Origin: Sphingomonas lacusdianchii
Lineage (GTDB): Bacteria > Pseudomonadota > Alphaproteobacteria > Sphingomonadales > Sphingomonadaceae
NCBI RefSeq assembly: GCF_022664395.1
Contig: NZ_JAKRET010000015.1
Location: 47,014 to 111,013, forward strand
Direction of reading: 5' to 3'
Length of the DNA: 64,000 nucleotides
Made by a program: the position numbers and the translations under genes. A model generated the notes under the pieces. It ran no database searches. It saw nothing but the letters and a program-made list of their open reading frames with translations, and had not been told where the DNA came from. Positions 33,443 through 42,251 of this stretch are shown here, piece after piece; position 1 is the first letter of the stretch, and every line of letters begins with the position of its first letter.

Positions 33443-34330
33443 TCAAAAGGCCGAAATCGAAGCGGTCCTGAACCCGGTACGGGCAATCTCGCCGCGCGCC
33501 TCAGAGGGCACAGGGACGCCGTTCAGCCTTGACCAATTCGCGATGATGTTGCTGACATATGCCTGGGTTTCGGCGATCCGCGGGATCATCCCGTTCCGCA
33601 CACGACCCGGACCAGCATTGTACGCGGCCAAGGCGAGATGGACCTGGCCGAACTTGTCGAGCTGCTGGCGCAGGTATCGTGCCCCACCGCGCATATTCTG
33701 CGCCGGGTCGAAGCGATTGACACCGAGACCCAGCGCGGTGCCCGGCATCAGCTGAGCAAACCCGAACGCATTTTTCGGCGACACGGCAATCGGGTTGTAC
33801 CCGCTCTCCCGGATAATCATCGCGTCGAACAGACCAGTCGGAATCCCGTGCTCGCACGCGATCGCACTCATCATCCCGTAATAGGCTGCCCGCCGACTCT
33901 CGGCATCGGCACCGAGGAACCCGGAGGGACGATAGGCTAGCGGCGCGCATCCCGGCGTAAACGAAACCGGAGAGACGGCCGCGTATGACCTCATCCACGC
34001 GGGGACCGCGATCGACGAAGTCGGCGCCACCACCGCCGGCGCTGGCCCACCAAAGGTCGGGGCCAGGTCTGCGGCCTGCTGCGAGGCTGCAAGCTCTTGC
34101 GCCATGCGATACTCAACATAGCGCCGGCTCAGGTCATGAACGCGGAATGCATCGGGGAGGGGAGCGGGAGAAGGGTCGGGCGACGGCTCGGCCGTTTCGG
34201 GAGGCTCCAGGGGGGCGCTCATCGAGATCAGCTGCACTTGACGGACGCCGCGCACCTTTTGCGCCAGCGCCGTCACCGGAGTAATCGCGACCGCGCCGAT
34301 CAGCGCCGCTCCGATGAAATTAGCACGCAT
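33443..34330 (-). CDS. Lytic transglycosylase (VirB1-like, SLT domain)
   Basis: 295 residues from ATG 34328-34330, since GGAGG sits 5 bases upstream of it and would lie inside any longer product. A signal peptide ends at ALAQ. After a Pro-rich spacer the SLT domain shows the catalytic Glu in IIRESGYNP, then GFAQLMPGTA, YLRQQLDKF and AYNAGPGRV. It should cut peptidoglycan to let the transfer channel pass through the wall, although it lies outside the main tra operon. Confidence 0.93.
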   Translation of the reverse strand: MRANFIGAALIGAVAITPVTALAQKVRGVRQVQLISMSAPLEPPETAEPSPDPSPAPLPDAFRVHDLSRRYVEYRMAQELAASQQAADLAPTFGGPAPAVVAPTSSIAVPAWMRSYAAVSPVSFTPGCAPLAYRPSGFLGADAESRRAAYYGMMSAIACEHGIPTGLFDAMIIRESGYNPIAVSPKNAFGFAQLMPGTALGLGVNRFDPAQNMRGGARYLRQQLDKFGQVHLALAAYNAGPGRVRNGMIPRIAETQAYVSNIIANWSRLNGVPVPSEARGEIARTGFRTASISAF

Positions 34331-34444
34331 CGTAGCCTCCAAAGCTCCCTTTCGAGAAATTGGAGATCAGGACATTTCCTGTTGTCAACTGCCCCGAACG
34401 CTTTGACACTATCCCTGTTGGACCTGCCGAAAGGCTCCTCGAGC

Positions 34445-35737
34445 ATGTGGCTGATCGACCGCGACACCGATGGAAGAGGCTCAAACCGGATCCCGTTGCC
34501 GCCCCCGCTGCGGGAGGCGCTGGTGCGCTGGTATGTCGGGGAAGGGTCACTACACGACGAGAAGGCTGGCATCACGCTCGTCCAGAATGCCCGCATCGGT
34601 CACCGCTGGATCGCCTGCAGTTGCCTCGGGCGCGACCAGGCCCCGCCAATCCTGACGCCGGCCTTCCTCTCGGAAGCGGAGACGTACTACCTACGCCGCC
34701 TGACGAGCGCGAAGCGCCCAGAGCACCTGCCGGAGTGTCCCTTCTTTCGCGACCAGGTGACGAACCGGATCACCGAGGTCCGATCGAGGACCACCCCAAC
34801 CGACCCGCCGGCGGGTTTCTTCGAGGTCCTGCGCCCCGCGCCGGAGAAGCTCGCACAGCGGCCAGAGGACGACGCAAGCGACGACCGCACCCGCAATGCG
34901 TCGATCCCGCGGCTCGCCCGATTGCTTTGGCGCTTGATGCACACGTCAGGCGTCAACCGGATTGCTCCACTCGCTTATGCGGAGGAATGGTCGATCAAGG
35001 CTGAGTTCGCGGCAATCACCCGAGCAGCCGCGAAGATTGAGATCGCCCCGGGTATCGAGCTCGCGCGAGCGCTTTGGACCCATGCCCGGCCGCTCCAGGC
35101 AAACGCCGTTTACGCGACCCTTCGGGCGCTCGAACCGCACTGGCCTAAGGCACACGCGCCCCAGGGCTTCGTCCTTCTCTATGCGCCGGGCTTCAAGGGT
35201 CAGGAGGTCTACTTGCCCGACGGTGACCCGGTCGCGATCGCGAACCGCGTCCAATCGCCTTCGATCAGGGGTAACCGGATCAGCGGCCCATTCCTGGTCC
35301 TGGTGGTGGCTGGCCAATACCCGGAGGCTCACGGCTACGCGCCGCTACGGGCTTACGCGCAGCCGGTTTTCAACGGCCGGCTTTTCGTCCCCGTCGAGTC
35401 CGACTTCGAGCGCGCCGTCCTGAGAAGGATTCTTGAAAGCCAGCGGCTTCTTCACTCTCGTGGAATTGATCTGGCGATCGATAAGCCGTTGTTCGACACC
35501 ATGACGCCCGAGGGGCCGTGTCGACCTGACTTCGTGCTGGAAGCCAGGTCACGTGTCACCGGCGAGATCCGCTCGATCGTCGTGGAGGCAATGGGGTTCG
35601 ACAATGATGACTACGCCGCATCGAAGGCGGTGACCCACCCCCGCATGCGACGTCTCGGTGCGCTCGTCACCATCGACCGAGACGAGGCAGAGACGGAGTC
35701 CGCAGTCGCGAAGATCGTTTCCGCCCTTGACGCTTAG
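34445..35737 (+). CDS. DUF1173-like plasmid protein
   Basis: 430 residues from ATG 34445. The N-terminal half has several cysteines and histidines (WIACSCLG, then HLPECPFF) that look like a metal site. The C-terminal part (GPCRPDFVLEARSR, then IVVEAMGFDNDDYAASKAVTHPRM) has the Pro-Asp...Glu spacing of a PD-(D/E)xK-like fold, although the lysine is not in place. The overall pattern resembles DUF1173 proteins of alphaproteobacterial plasmids; I recall this rather than prove it. Function unknown, possibly nucleic-acid related. A much earlier in-frame start would overlap the transglycosylase gene and is unlikely. Confidence 0.7.
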   Translation: MWLIDRDTDGRGSNRIPLPPPLREALVRWYVGEGSLHDEKAGITLVQNARIGHRWIACSCLGRDQAPPILTPAFLSEAETYYLRRLTSAKRPEHLPECPFFRDQVTNRITEVRSRTTPTDPPAGFFEVLRPAPEKLAQRPEDDASDDRTRNASIPRLARLLWRLMHTSGVNRIAPLAYAEEWSIKAEFAAITRAAAKIEIAPGIELARALWTHARPLQANAVYATLRALEPHWPKAHAPQGFVLLYAPGFKGQEVYLPDGDPVAIANRVQSPSIRGNRISGPFLVLVVAGQYPEAHGYAPLRAYAQPVFNGRLFVPVESDFERAVLRRILESQRLLHSRGIDLAIDKPLFDTMTPEGPCRPDFVLEARSRVTGEIRSIVVEAMGFDNDDYAASKAVTHPRMRRLGALVTIDRDEAETESAVAKIVSALDA

Positions 35738-36081
35738 ATCGTGATCTCACGACCGGAGAACTGGAGGTCCGCGGTAGGGTGGATTCCTCCCTAGCTGCTA
35801 TGGCGGAGCTCAAGAGCGATAGCGGCCGTTCATCGCAGTGGACGGCAGTGGCAGCTAACGACCCATTCCCGGTCGTTCTACAAGCCAGCGCGGCATCCCG
35901 AAACCGGCCGTTGCGGCAACCCGCAACAGTCCCGTATCTTCATGCTCAACAGACCGTTTCGGGAAAACGCAATCGGGAACAGGTTTTGGGAAAACGGCCC
36001 ACATGGAGGCATCGGGAGACCAATCCCCCTTTGGCTGTCCCGCTGGAGCTCCCATTCGGGAATGGCCAGCCCCACCATTAT
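35738..36081. other. Intergenic region with short GGGAA repeats
   Basis: No supported gene. GGGAAAACG occurs at 35961 and 35988 with GGGAAC between at 35975 (spacing 14 and 13), and further CGGGA motifs follow at 36014 and 36058. They might be protein-binding sites or chance. Confidence 0.35.
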
Positions 36082-36534
36082 TTAAGCATACTGACGAAGA
36101 AACACCGGGAGCAGCAAAAGCCAGACCCAACCTGTCATGAAGATGATCGGAGCTCGACGTGCAAACACCTCGCCGGCTTTGCGACCCCAAGCGAGCTCGT
36201 CATCATCGGCTTCATCCCGCCAAGGCGCGAGTTCCGCATGCTCCCTGATCGCCTGCGTCAGGCGCTGCCGCCAACGGTTTGCTGCGGCGCGAGCAGCAAC
36301 GATGCTCAAACGAGCATGGAACGCAAGAACAAGGCCTAGAAGGGCTAGGGTAGGCGGCAGCAGCATCGCGAATGGTTCGTGCCATCGTCCGTTGGCGCTG
36401 CCCATGCTTGTGGAGTAAGCGATCACGAGGAACGCCTGCGACGAGATCAGCGCATTGAGGCGGGCGAGCATCAGCCCGCTTTCGTGCTGCATCTGCTCTC
36501 GGTAGAACCGCATGAGGTCGACCGGTTCGGTCAA
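36082..36534 (-). CDS. Small membrane protein downstream of the fructan hydrolase
   Basis: 150 residues from a TTG at 36532-36534. This start overlaps the hydrolase stop (TTGA) and has GGAGGTG five bases before it; an ATG at 36513 is the alternative. Three hydrophobic helices (about 28-45, 50-72 and 125-145). No family recognised. Probably co-transcribed and co-translated with the GH32 gene. Confidence 0.6.
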   Translation of the reverse strand: MTEPVDLMRFYREQMQHESGLMLARLNALISSQAFLVIAYSTSMGSANGRWHEPFAMLLPPTLALLGLVLAFHARLSIVAARAAANRWRQRLTQAIREHAELAPWRDEADDDELAWGRKAGEVFARRAPIIFMTGWVWLLLLPVFLRQYA

Positions 36535-38066
36535 GCATTCACCTCCAGGCCAGCCGCCATCGGTCGCAATGTGCGCACGCGCAGGTTGGTGACGGCAACA
36601 GGCGCACCTTCCGCGGCGATCTCCAGCCGGTCCGGTGCGGCATCGAAGTAGTGCTGGATGGTCCCACATGCTTCCCCGCCCAGCCCGAACAGCTCGAGCG
36701 AGGTCCGATCCAAGACCAGGTGGAGGTCGGTTTCGCGCGTCTCGGGCGAAGCCGCCCAGGAGAACCGGTCAACGAAGTAGCGATGAGAAAACCCGTGTGC
36801 GCCTCCTCGATCAAGGAAGAAACCGGGGTAGTTGCCGGCATCGAACCCGGCTGTCAGCGCTTCGCCTCCGCTGTTGCGAAAGCGCACGCTGACCCGCGCG
36901 CCGGGACTTGCGGCCACCCGCATCGAAACCTCCACGGCCTCGCCCGGCGGCAGGGCGACGGCAGCGAGCGACCCCGAACCTTTCGCATGAGGCAGGTCGA
37001 TCAGCGTCCGGCCGGCGACCGGATCGAGTTCGATCGGCGTCTGGAGCAGTCGCCAGTCGTTTGCGCGTCTTCGCAGACCGAGGCGGCGCGGCAAGGTCAT
37101 CGCGCCGCGAGCGCCAGAGTAGGGCACCTCGTTGCAGTAAAGCCAGTTGCTCATCCAGGCGATCGCCACCGGTGGGCCCGGTGCATCGGCATAGGTCTGA
37201 AGCGCGTAGAAGTCCTGCCCGAAGTCGGCCAACCGCGTGACGCTGTCCTCAGCCCTGAAGGTTTGTCCGTCAAAGCTGCCGACGAAATATTGAACGCAGC
37301 TGCCGCCCAAGGGTGCGCCGGGATTGATCGAGACGAACAGAACCCAGCGCGAACCGCCACCCTCGACCGGCACCTCGACGAGGTCCGGGCATTCGTAGTC
37401 AATCCCGAGCAGGCCGGCATTGGCAAACGAGCCCAGCTCGGCCCAGCGTTTAAGGTCGGTCGAGCCGTAGAAAAGCACGCGGTGCTCGCGCGAGCGGACC
37501 ACCGTCATGATCCACCGAAGCGTCGGCTCGTGCCAGAACACCTTGGGGTCGCGAAACGAGGATGAGTTCACGTCGAGCACGGGGTTGCCCGCATACTGCC
37601 GGAACGTCCGGCCGCGATCGGTGCTTGTCGCGATCTCCTGCGTCTGTTTCTCGGCCGATGCGCGCGTGTAGATCGCGACCAGCCCGCCGCCGTTGCCGAA
37701 AAGGCCGCTGGTGCTGTCGCGGTCGAACACGGCCGAGCCGCTGAATGCCTGACCGGCGGCCGTCTCCGTCAGCGCGACCGGCAGCTCGCGCCAGCGGACC
37801 AGATCGGGGCTGACCGCATGACCCCAGTGCACATGCCCGGCTTTCGCCTCAAACGGGTTGTGCTGATAGAACAGGTGATACTCGCCCTCGTGAAAGATCA
37901 ATCCGTTGGGATCGTTCATGAAACCTTTCGCGGGCGCATAATGGATGGTCGGCCGATAGCGCTGTTTGTCAGGCCGGATCGGCGACGCGGATGCCGCACC
38001 CCCTGCGATCACAGCTCCGATGCCTAGAGCGCCAAAGCCCCGGCGGGTGATTCCATCTATCGACAA
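36531..38066 (-). CDS. Secreted GH32 fructan hydrolase (levanase/invertase type)
   Basis: 511 residues from a TTG at 38064-38066 with GGAGAGCGAGA upstream; a GTG 57 bases earlier has no ribosome site. The N-terminus is a Tat signal (TRRGFGALGIGAVIAGG). The five-bladed propeller has the nucleophile in FMNDPNG (Asp52), the stabiliser in FRDPKVFW and the acid/base Glu in DYECPDL. The C-terminal beta-sandwich domain is complete. It should release fructose from levan, inulin or sucrose in the periplasm or outside. The divergent LacI-type regulator and a palindromic operator in the shared spacer suggest control by sugar. Confidence 0.93.
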   Translation of the reverse strand: MSIDGITRRGFGALGIGAVIAGGAASASPIRPDKQRYRPTIHYAPAKGFMNDPNGLIFHEGEYHLFYQHNPFEAKAGHVHWGHAVSPDLVRWRELPVALTETAAGQAFSGSAVFDRDSTSGLFGNGGGLVAIYTRASAEKQTQEIATSTDRGRTFRQYAGNPVLDVNSSSFRDPKVFWHEPTLRWIMTVVRSREHRVLFYGSTDLKRWAELGSFANAGLLGIDYECPDLVEVPVEGGGSRWVLFVSINPGAPLGGSCVQYFVGSFDGQTFRAEDSVTRLADFGQDFYALQTYADAPGPPVAIAWMSNWLYCNEVPYSGARGAMTLPRRLGLRRRANDWRLLQTPIELDPVAGRTLIDLPHAKGSGSLAAVALPPGEAVEVSMRVAASPGARVSVRFRNSGGEALTAGFDAGNYPGFFLDRGGAHGFSHRYFVDRFSWAASPETRETDLHLVLDRTSLELFGLGGEACGTIQHYFDAAPDRLEIAAEGAPVAVTNLRVRTLRPMAAGLEVNA

Positions 38067-38363
38067 TCTCGCTCTCCTGTTCCCGATAGAGTCCTGGGCG
38101 CCTGCACGGGACGAGGCGCTCACCGCGTTTCGCGCCCTGGGGCGATCAGCTCGGCAGTTCAGCGCATCGCAGCAGTAGCCGTTCCTTTCGTAGCAAACGT
38201 TTTCAGATTTTGAAGCGACGTGCTTTGATGAGGTGGCGCGGTGTCGTAGGATTGGTGTCGTAGGATTAAAGTGGGCCTCGCTCTTGCCGTGCCCATGAAC
38301 GTCGAGCGGCGGCTACGACGAGCCGAGTCAAGCTGCCCGCCAGTAGCGGAGTATGGAGCCAAA
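38067..38363. promoter_or_regulatory. Divergent GH32-lacI promoter region with operator candidate
   Basis: The spacer contains GCAAACGTTTTC at 38193-38204, a near-perfect dyad centred on CG of the LacI/GalR type. It matches the site at 39315-39326 downstream of the regulator gene. The start of lacI is uncertain, so part of this region might be coding. Confidence 0.6.
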
Positions 38364-39308
38364 GTGACGGTCGGGATCAAGAGTATCGCCGCGGCGGCAG
38401 GCGTTTCCCCTGCAACCGTTTCGCGGGTCCTGGCGGGCAAAAGCGTGCGGCCAGCTTACCGCGAACGCGTTGAGAAGGCGATGCGTGGGCTCGATTATCG
38501 GCCCAATCTCGCGGCAAGGCGGCTGCGCGCACCCGAAGCAGGTGCGGTGGGCATCATCGTTCCCGACCTCGCCAACCCCTTTTTCACCGCGTTCGTGCGC
38601 ACGGTCGAGGAACTTGCCTGGCGGGAAGGCCTGCGCGTCATCATCTGTGATAGCAACGAGGACCAGGTGCGCGAAGCGACCTACCGCCGATTCCTGCGCG
38701 AGGAACGTGTCGCGGGGCTTATTCTGGCTCCAGTCTCGCCAGAGACTCAATTGGACCTCGGAGCCACCCCTGCGGTGATCTTCGACAGGGCCATCGGCAA
38801 CGAGCCTCATGATTCTGTGATGCTGGACAACCACGGCGCAGCGACTTCCCTGACCGGCGCGCTCAAGCAGAAGGGCGCACGCACGGTTCTGGGCCTGTTC
38901 GGGGACGGCGGCGTCGCCGCCGATGCGCGCGCACGGGGCTTTGCAGACGGCTCGGCGGCTCATGGCTTGGACACGCGGCTGGCGAGCATACCCTACGAGC
39001 ACAAAGCTCGACGGCGGGCGGTCGAAGCTGCGCTCGCGGAGCATGAAGAGGTCGACGCCATCGTCGCGGTAAACAGCGACATCCTTCTGGAAGCGGCGCT
39101 ATTGCTTCGAGGCCGGCTCGGCCGGGCGCTCGCGTGCTTCGACGATACGCGCTGGCTGAAGCTGCTCGACGTCGAGGTTCTGGTCGTCGCGCAGCCTGTG
39201 GAGGAAATGGCGCACGCTGCCTTGGCCATGCTTGTGGAACGCATGACGGACGAGGCGGGAGAGCCGCGCAGGCTTGTGTTCAAGGCGCAGATTTCCAAAC
39301 CCATGTAA
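38364..39308 (+). CDS. LacI-family transcriptional regulator
   Basis: 314 residues from GTG 38364, which has GGAG six bases upstream; in-frame starts up to 93 bases earlier exist. The N-terminal headpiece is canonical (GIKSIAAAAGVSPATVSRVL, hinge helix near NLAARRLR), followed by the periplasmic-binding-protein-like effector domain (VGIIVPDLANPFF...). Position next to GH32 suggests fructose or a fructan derivative as effector. It probably represses both the GH32 gene and the series starting at 39479 through the two matching palindromes. Confidence 0.92.
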   Translation: MTVGIKSIAAAAGVSPATVSRVLAGKSVRPAYRERVEKAMRGLDYRPNLAARRLRAPEAGAVGIIVPDLANPFFTAFVRTVEELAWREGLRVIICDSNEDQVREATYRRFLREERVAGLILAPVSPETQLDLGATPAVIFDRAIGNEPHDSVMLDNHGAATSLTGALKQKGARTVLGLFGDGGVAADARARGFADGSAAHGLDTRLASIPYEHKARRRAVEAALAEHEEVDAIVAVNSDILLEAALLLRGRLGRALACFDDTRWLKLLDVEVLVVAQPVEEMAHAALAMLVERMTDEAGEPRRLVFKAQISKPM

Positions 39309-39314
39309 AGAACA

Positions 39315-39326
39315 GAAAACGTTTTC
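39315..39326. promoter_or_regulatory. LacI-type operator palindrome
   Basis: GAAAACGTTTTC, a perfect 12-base dyad with the central CG of LacI/GalR operators. It lies between the regulator and the SDR gene. Confidence 0.65.
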
Positions 39327-39478
39327 AGTTTCGGCGGAACCGATAGGGTGCCGGGGCTTTCTGACTGACAGCAGCGCAATCAGCATGTGTCGCGTACGCG
39401 CCGAAGACGATCGCTCATCGCGAACCACGACCCGGCGGATCGTCTGGCGGCATCAGCACAGTCGAGAAGGAAACCAGC

Positions 39479-40321
39479 ATGGCTCAACCTCCACAGCAGC
39501 AGAACCACGTTCCCGGCACCGAAGGCGAGATGAATCCGAAGCCGGATCACGGCGAGGAAAGCTACAAGGGCTGCGACAAGCTGGTCGGCAAGGCGGCGGT
39601 GATCACCGGTGGCGACAGCGGCATCGGTCGCGCCGTGGCGATCGCCTATGCGCGTGAGGGTGCGGACGTGCTGATCTCGTACCTCGACGAGCATGAGGAT
39701 GCACAGGAGACCAAGCGCTGGGTCGAAAAAGCAGGTCGCAAGTGCGTCCTGATGGCTGGCGACGTCGGCGACCCCGCGCACTGCCGGGCCATTATCCAGA
39801 AAGCCGTGGACGAGTTCGGACGGCTCGACATCCTGGTCAACAACGCGGCTTTCCAGATGTCGCGCGACTCCATCGACGAGATTTCGGACGAGGAGTGGAT
39901 TTACACCTTCAACACCAACATTCACTCGCAGTTCTTTCTGACCAAGGCCGCGCTCAAGCACATGAAGTCGGGATCGGCGATCGTGAACACCACGTCGGTG
40001 AACTCGGACAAGGCGCCGCCCAAGCTGATCGCCTATTCCGCCACCAAGGCCGCGATCGCCAACTTCACCGCCAGCCTTGGCCAGTTGATCGCCGAGAAGG
40101 GCATCCGGGTGAACTCGGTCGCGCCCGGTCCGATCTGGACGCCGCTCATCCCCGCGACCATGCCGGAGGAGCAGGTCAAGACGTTCGGCGAGGAGACGCC
40201 GATGAAGCGCGCGGGCCAGCCCAAGGAAGTCGCGACGCTGTTCGTGTTCCTGGCGTCCGACGACTCGAGCTACGTCACCGGCGCCCGCTTTGCGGTGACC
40301 GGCGGCACGCCCGTTCTCTAA
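39479..40321 (+). CDS. Short-chain dehydrogenase/reductase with N-terminal extension
   Basis: 280 residues. NAD(P) site TGGDSGIG at 43-50, NNAA at 121-124, and catalytic Ser173, Tyr186 and Lys190 (AYSATK). The 38-residue polar extension (PPQQQNHVPGTEGEMNP) is typical of the YhdF/GsP39-like SDR group. Substrate unknown; the context points to sugar or polyol oxidation. First gene of the series following the lacI operator. Confidence 0.9.
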   Translation: MAQPPQQQNHVPGTEGEMNPKPDHGEESYKGCDKLVGKAAVITGGDSGIGRAVAIAYAREGADVLISYLDEHEDAQETKRWVEKAGRKCVLMAGDVGDPAHCRAIIQKAVDEFGRLDILVNNAAFQMSRDSIDEISDEEWIYTFNTNIHSQFFLTKAALKHMKSGSAIVNTTSVNSDKAPPKLIAYSATKAAIANFTASLGQLIAEKGIRVNSVAPGPIWTPLIPATMPEEQVKTFGEETPMKRAGQPKEVATLFVFLASDDSSYVTGARFAVTGGTPVL

Positions 40322-40336
40322 CGAGGGGTGAGCGCC

Positions 40337-41431
40337 ATGGATTGGTACCCGCTGGCGCTAACCACGCCCACGCGAAACCATGTGTTCGGTGGCACGATCA
40401 TCGCGGACCGGCTCGGTCGCGACGATCTGCCGTCGAGGCGTATCGCCGAGACGTGGGAAGTCAGCGACGTCGACGAGGATATCGCGGTGGTGGCAAACGG
40501 TCCGCTCTCCGGCCGTTCGTTGCGCGATCTGACAATGGCCCATCCCGACGAGATGGTCGGACGCGGCTGGCGCGGCCCGCACTTCCCGGTGCTGACCAAG
40601 TATATCGACGCAACCGGCATGTTGCCGGTCCACCTCCATGCCGATGACGCCACCGCGCGGCGGCTGGAGTGCCAGCCCAACGGCAAGACCGAAGCGTGGC
40701 ACATCCTCGACGCCGGCACGGGCGCGACGGCGTTGCTCGGCACCAAGCCTGGCGTGGACCGCGAGACGCTCCGGCGCACGCTGCTTGCCGAGGACTGGGA
40801 CAGCGTCATGCGCCGGGTACCGGTCCGCACCGGCGAGACGGTGTACGTGCCGGGCGGCACGCTGCACAGCTTCGGCCCGCAGACGTTGATCTACGAGATC
40901 GAGCAGACCTCCAACATCCAGCAGCATGCGATGCCATGGCACATGGAGGACGGATCGGCGGTCGCTCCCGATGAGCGCGAGCGCAACATCGACAAGCTGC
41001 TGGAGGAGTGGCGCCCCGAGCCACAGCCGACCTTCGTGCCGCCGCTATCGATCAGGGTCGACAACGACATCGACCGTGCGATCTGCTGCGCGGGGCCTTA
41101 CTTCGCGCTCGAGCGCTGGCGCGTGGGCGCGGGCGCCCGGCTCGATTACCGATTTGACCATGCGACGATCCTCAGCAACGTCGGCGCTGCCGCAGGAGTT
41201 CGGGCCGGGGCGTGGACTGGCACGCTGGGGCGGGCGAAGACGCTGCTCCTGCCAGCGGCATTGGGACAGGCTACCATCGAAGGGCCTGCCGATCTGCTGA
41301 TCGGCTATCTGCCGCACCTCGAGCGGGACATCCGCGCGCCGTTGGCGGAAGCCGGGTACAGTGCCGCAATCGTCGCCCAGCTCGGCGAACTGTCGTCCCC
41401 TGCTGCGCCGCAAGAGACGGGGAGCTGCTGA
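40337..41431 (+). CDS. Class I mannose-6-phosphate isomerase-like protein (cupin)
   Basis: 364 residues from ATG 40337, with GAGGGG eight bases upstream. Metal-site motifs of type I phosphomannose isomerases are visible: LPVHLHAD, the Glu in KTEAWHIL, and YVPGGTLHSFGP. It should interconvert mannose-6-phosphate and fructose-6-phosphate, or a related ketose/aldose pair. One base separates it from the next gene, so this is an operon. Confidence 0.85.
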   Translation: MDWYPLALTTPTRNHVFGGTIIADRLGRDDLPSRRIAETWEVSDVDEDIAVVANGPLSGRSLRDLTMAHPDEMVGRGWRGPHFPVLTKYIDATGMLPVHLHADDATARRLECQPNGKTEAWHILDAGTGATALLGTKPGVDRETLRRTLLAEDWDSVMRRVPVRTGETVYVPGGTLHSFGPQTLIYEIEQTSNIQQHAMPWHMEDGSAVAPDERERNIDKLLEEWRPEPQPTFVPPLSIRVDNDIDRAICCAGPYFALERWRVGAGARLDYRFDHATILSNVGAAAGVRAGAWTGTLGRAKTLLLPAALGQATIEGPADLLIGYLPHLERDIRAPLAEAGYSAAIVAQLGELSSPAAPQETGSC

Positions 41432-41432
41432 C

Positions 41433-42251
41433 ATGGCCCATGTCACCGCCAACGATGGCACGAAGCTGTTCTACGAGGAGGCGGGAAAAGGCCGGCCGCT
41501 GGTCATGATCCATGGCTGGACCTTCACCGGGCGTTTCTTTCGCGATGTCGTGCCGGCGCTCAGCATGCACGCGCGCGTCATCACCCCTGACCTTCGTGGC
41601 CACGGCCGCTCCGACAAGCCGGACCACGGCTATCGCGTATCGCGGCTTGCGGCCGATCTGCGCGACCTGCTGATCGCGCTCGATCTTTCGGACGCGACGC
41701 TGCTCGGCTGGTCACTGGGATGCCCGGTGATCTGGAGCTACCTGGAGTTGTTCGGGCAGGATCGGGTACGCGACGTCGTGCTGGTCGAGCAGACCCCCAG
41801 GCAGTACCAGACCGCCGACTGGCGCAAGGCGCACGCCCAGTGCTTCGACCAGGCGAGCTGCGCGACCATGCTCATGCAGATGAGGGCCGACCCGGCCAGC
41901 TTCGACGAGCAGAACCTCACTTCGTGCATGCACCTGGCACCATCGGACGAAGACAGGCGCTTCATGCTCGCCGAGATGGCAATGGCACCGCTTGAGGCAC
42001 GCGCGGCGGCGATGGCTGACCACACGGTTCATGACTGGCGCGACCTGCTGCCACACCTGGACGTTCCGGCGCTTGTGATGGTCGCCGAGAAGGACAGCGT
42101 GTTCCCGGAGGGCGGCGCGGAATGGGCCGGCGAGCACATGCCGAATGCACGCACGGTGCGCTTCGAGAACAGCAGCCACATGATCTTTCATGACCAGCGC
42201 GCCAAGTTCGAGCAGGTGGTGACCGATTACCTCGGCAGCGCCGATGACTGA
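41433..42251 (+). CDS. Alpha/beta-fold hydrolase
   Basis: 272 residues from ATG 41433. Oxyanion segment MIHGWTFTG, nucleophile elbow GWSLG (Ser94), acid in AEKDSVF and base in NSSHMIFHDQ. The architecture is like haloperoxidase/esterase-type hydrolases. The substrate cannot be read from the sequence; a lactone or sugar ester would fit the neighbours. It overlaps the next gene by 8 bases. Confidence 0.9.
   Translation: MAHVTANDGTKLFYEEAGKGRPLVMIHGWTFTGRFFRDVVPALSMHARVITPDLRGHGRSDKPDHGYRVSRLAADLRDLLIALDLSDATLLGWSLGCPVIWSYLELFGQDRVRDVVLVEQTPRQYQTADWRKAHAQCFDQASCATMLMQMRADPASFDEQNLTSCMHLAPSDEDRRFMLAEMAMAPLEARAAAMADHTVHDWRDLLPHLDVPALVMVAEKDSVFPEGGAEWAGEHMPNARTVRFENSSHMIFHDQRAKFEQVVTDYLGSADD

Noticed and set aside
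34097..34444. Long N-terminal extension of the DUF1173-like protein
   Set aside because: It would overlap the lytic transglycosylase gene on the other strand by more than 200 bases and reads as GC-rich shadow.
35779..36339. 186-codon plus-strand reading frame
   Set aside because: It has no ribosome site, a biased proline/serine composition, and overlaps the membrane gene at 36082-36534 that is coupled to the GH32 gene.
38123..38125. Earlier GTG start for the GH32 gene
   Set aside because: No ribosome site, and it would put 19 polar residues before the Tat signal. The TTG at 38064-38066 has GGAGAG upstream and gives a normal signal length.
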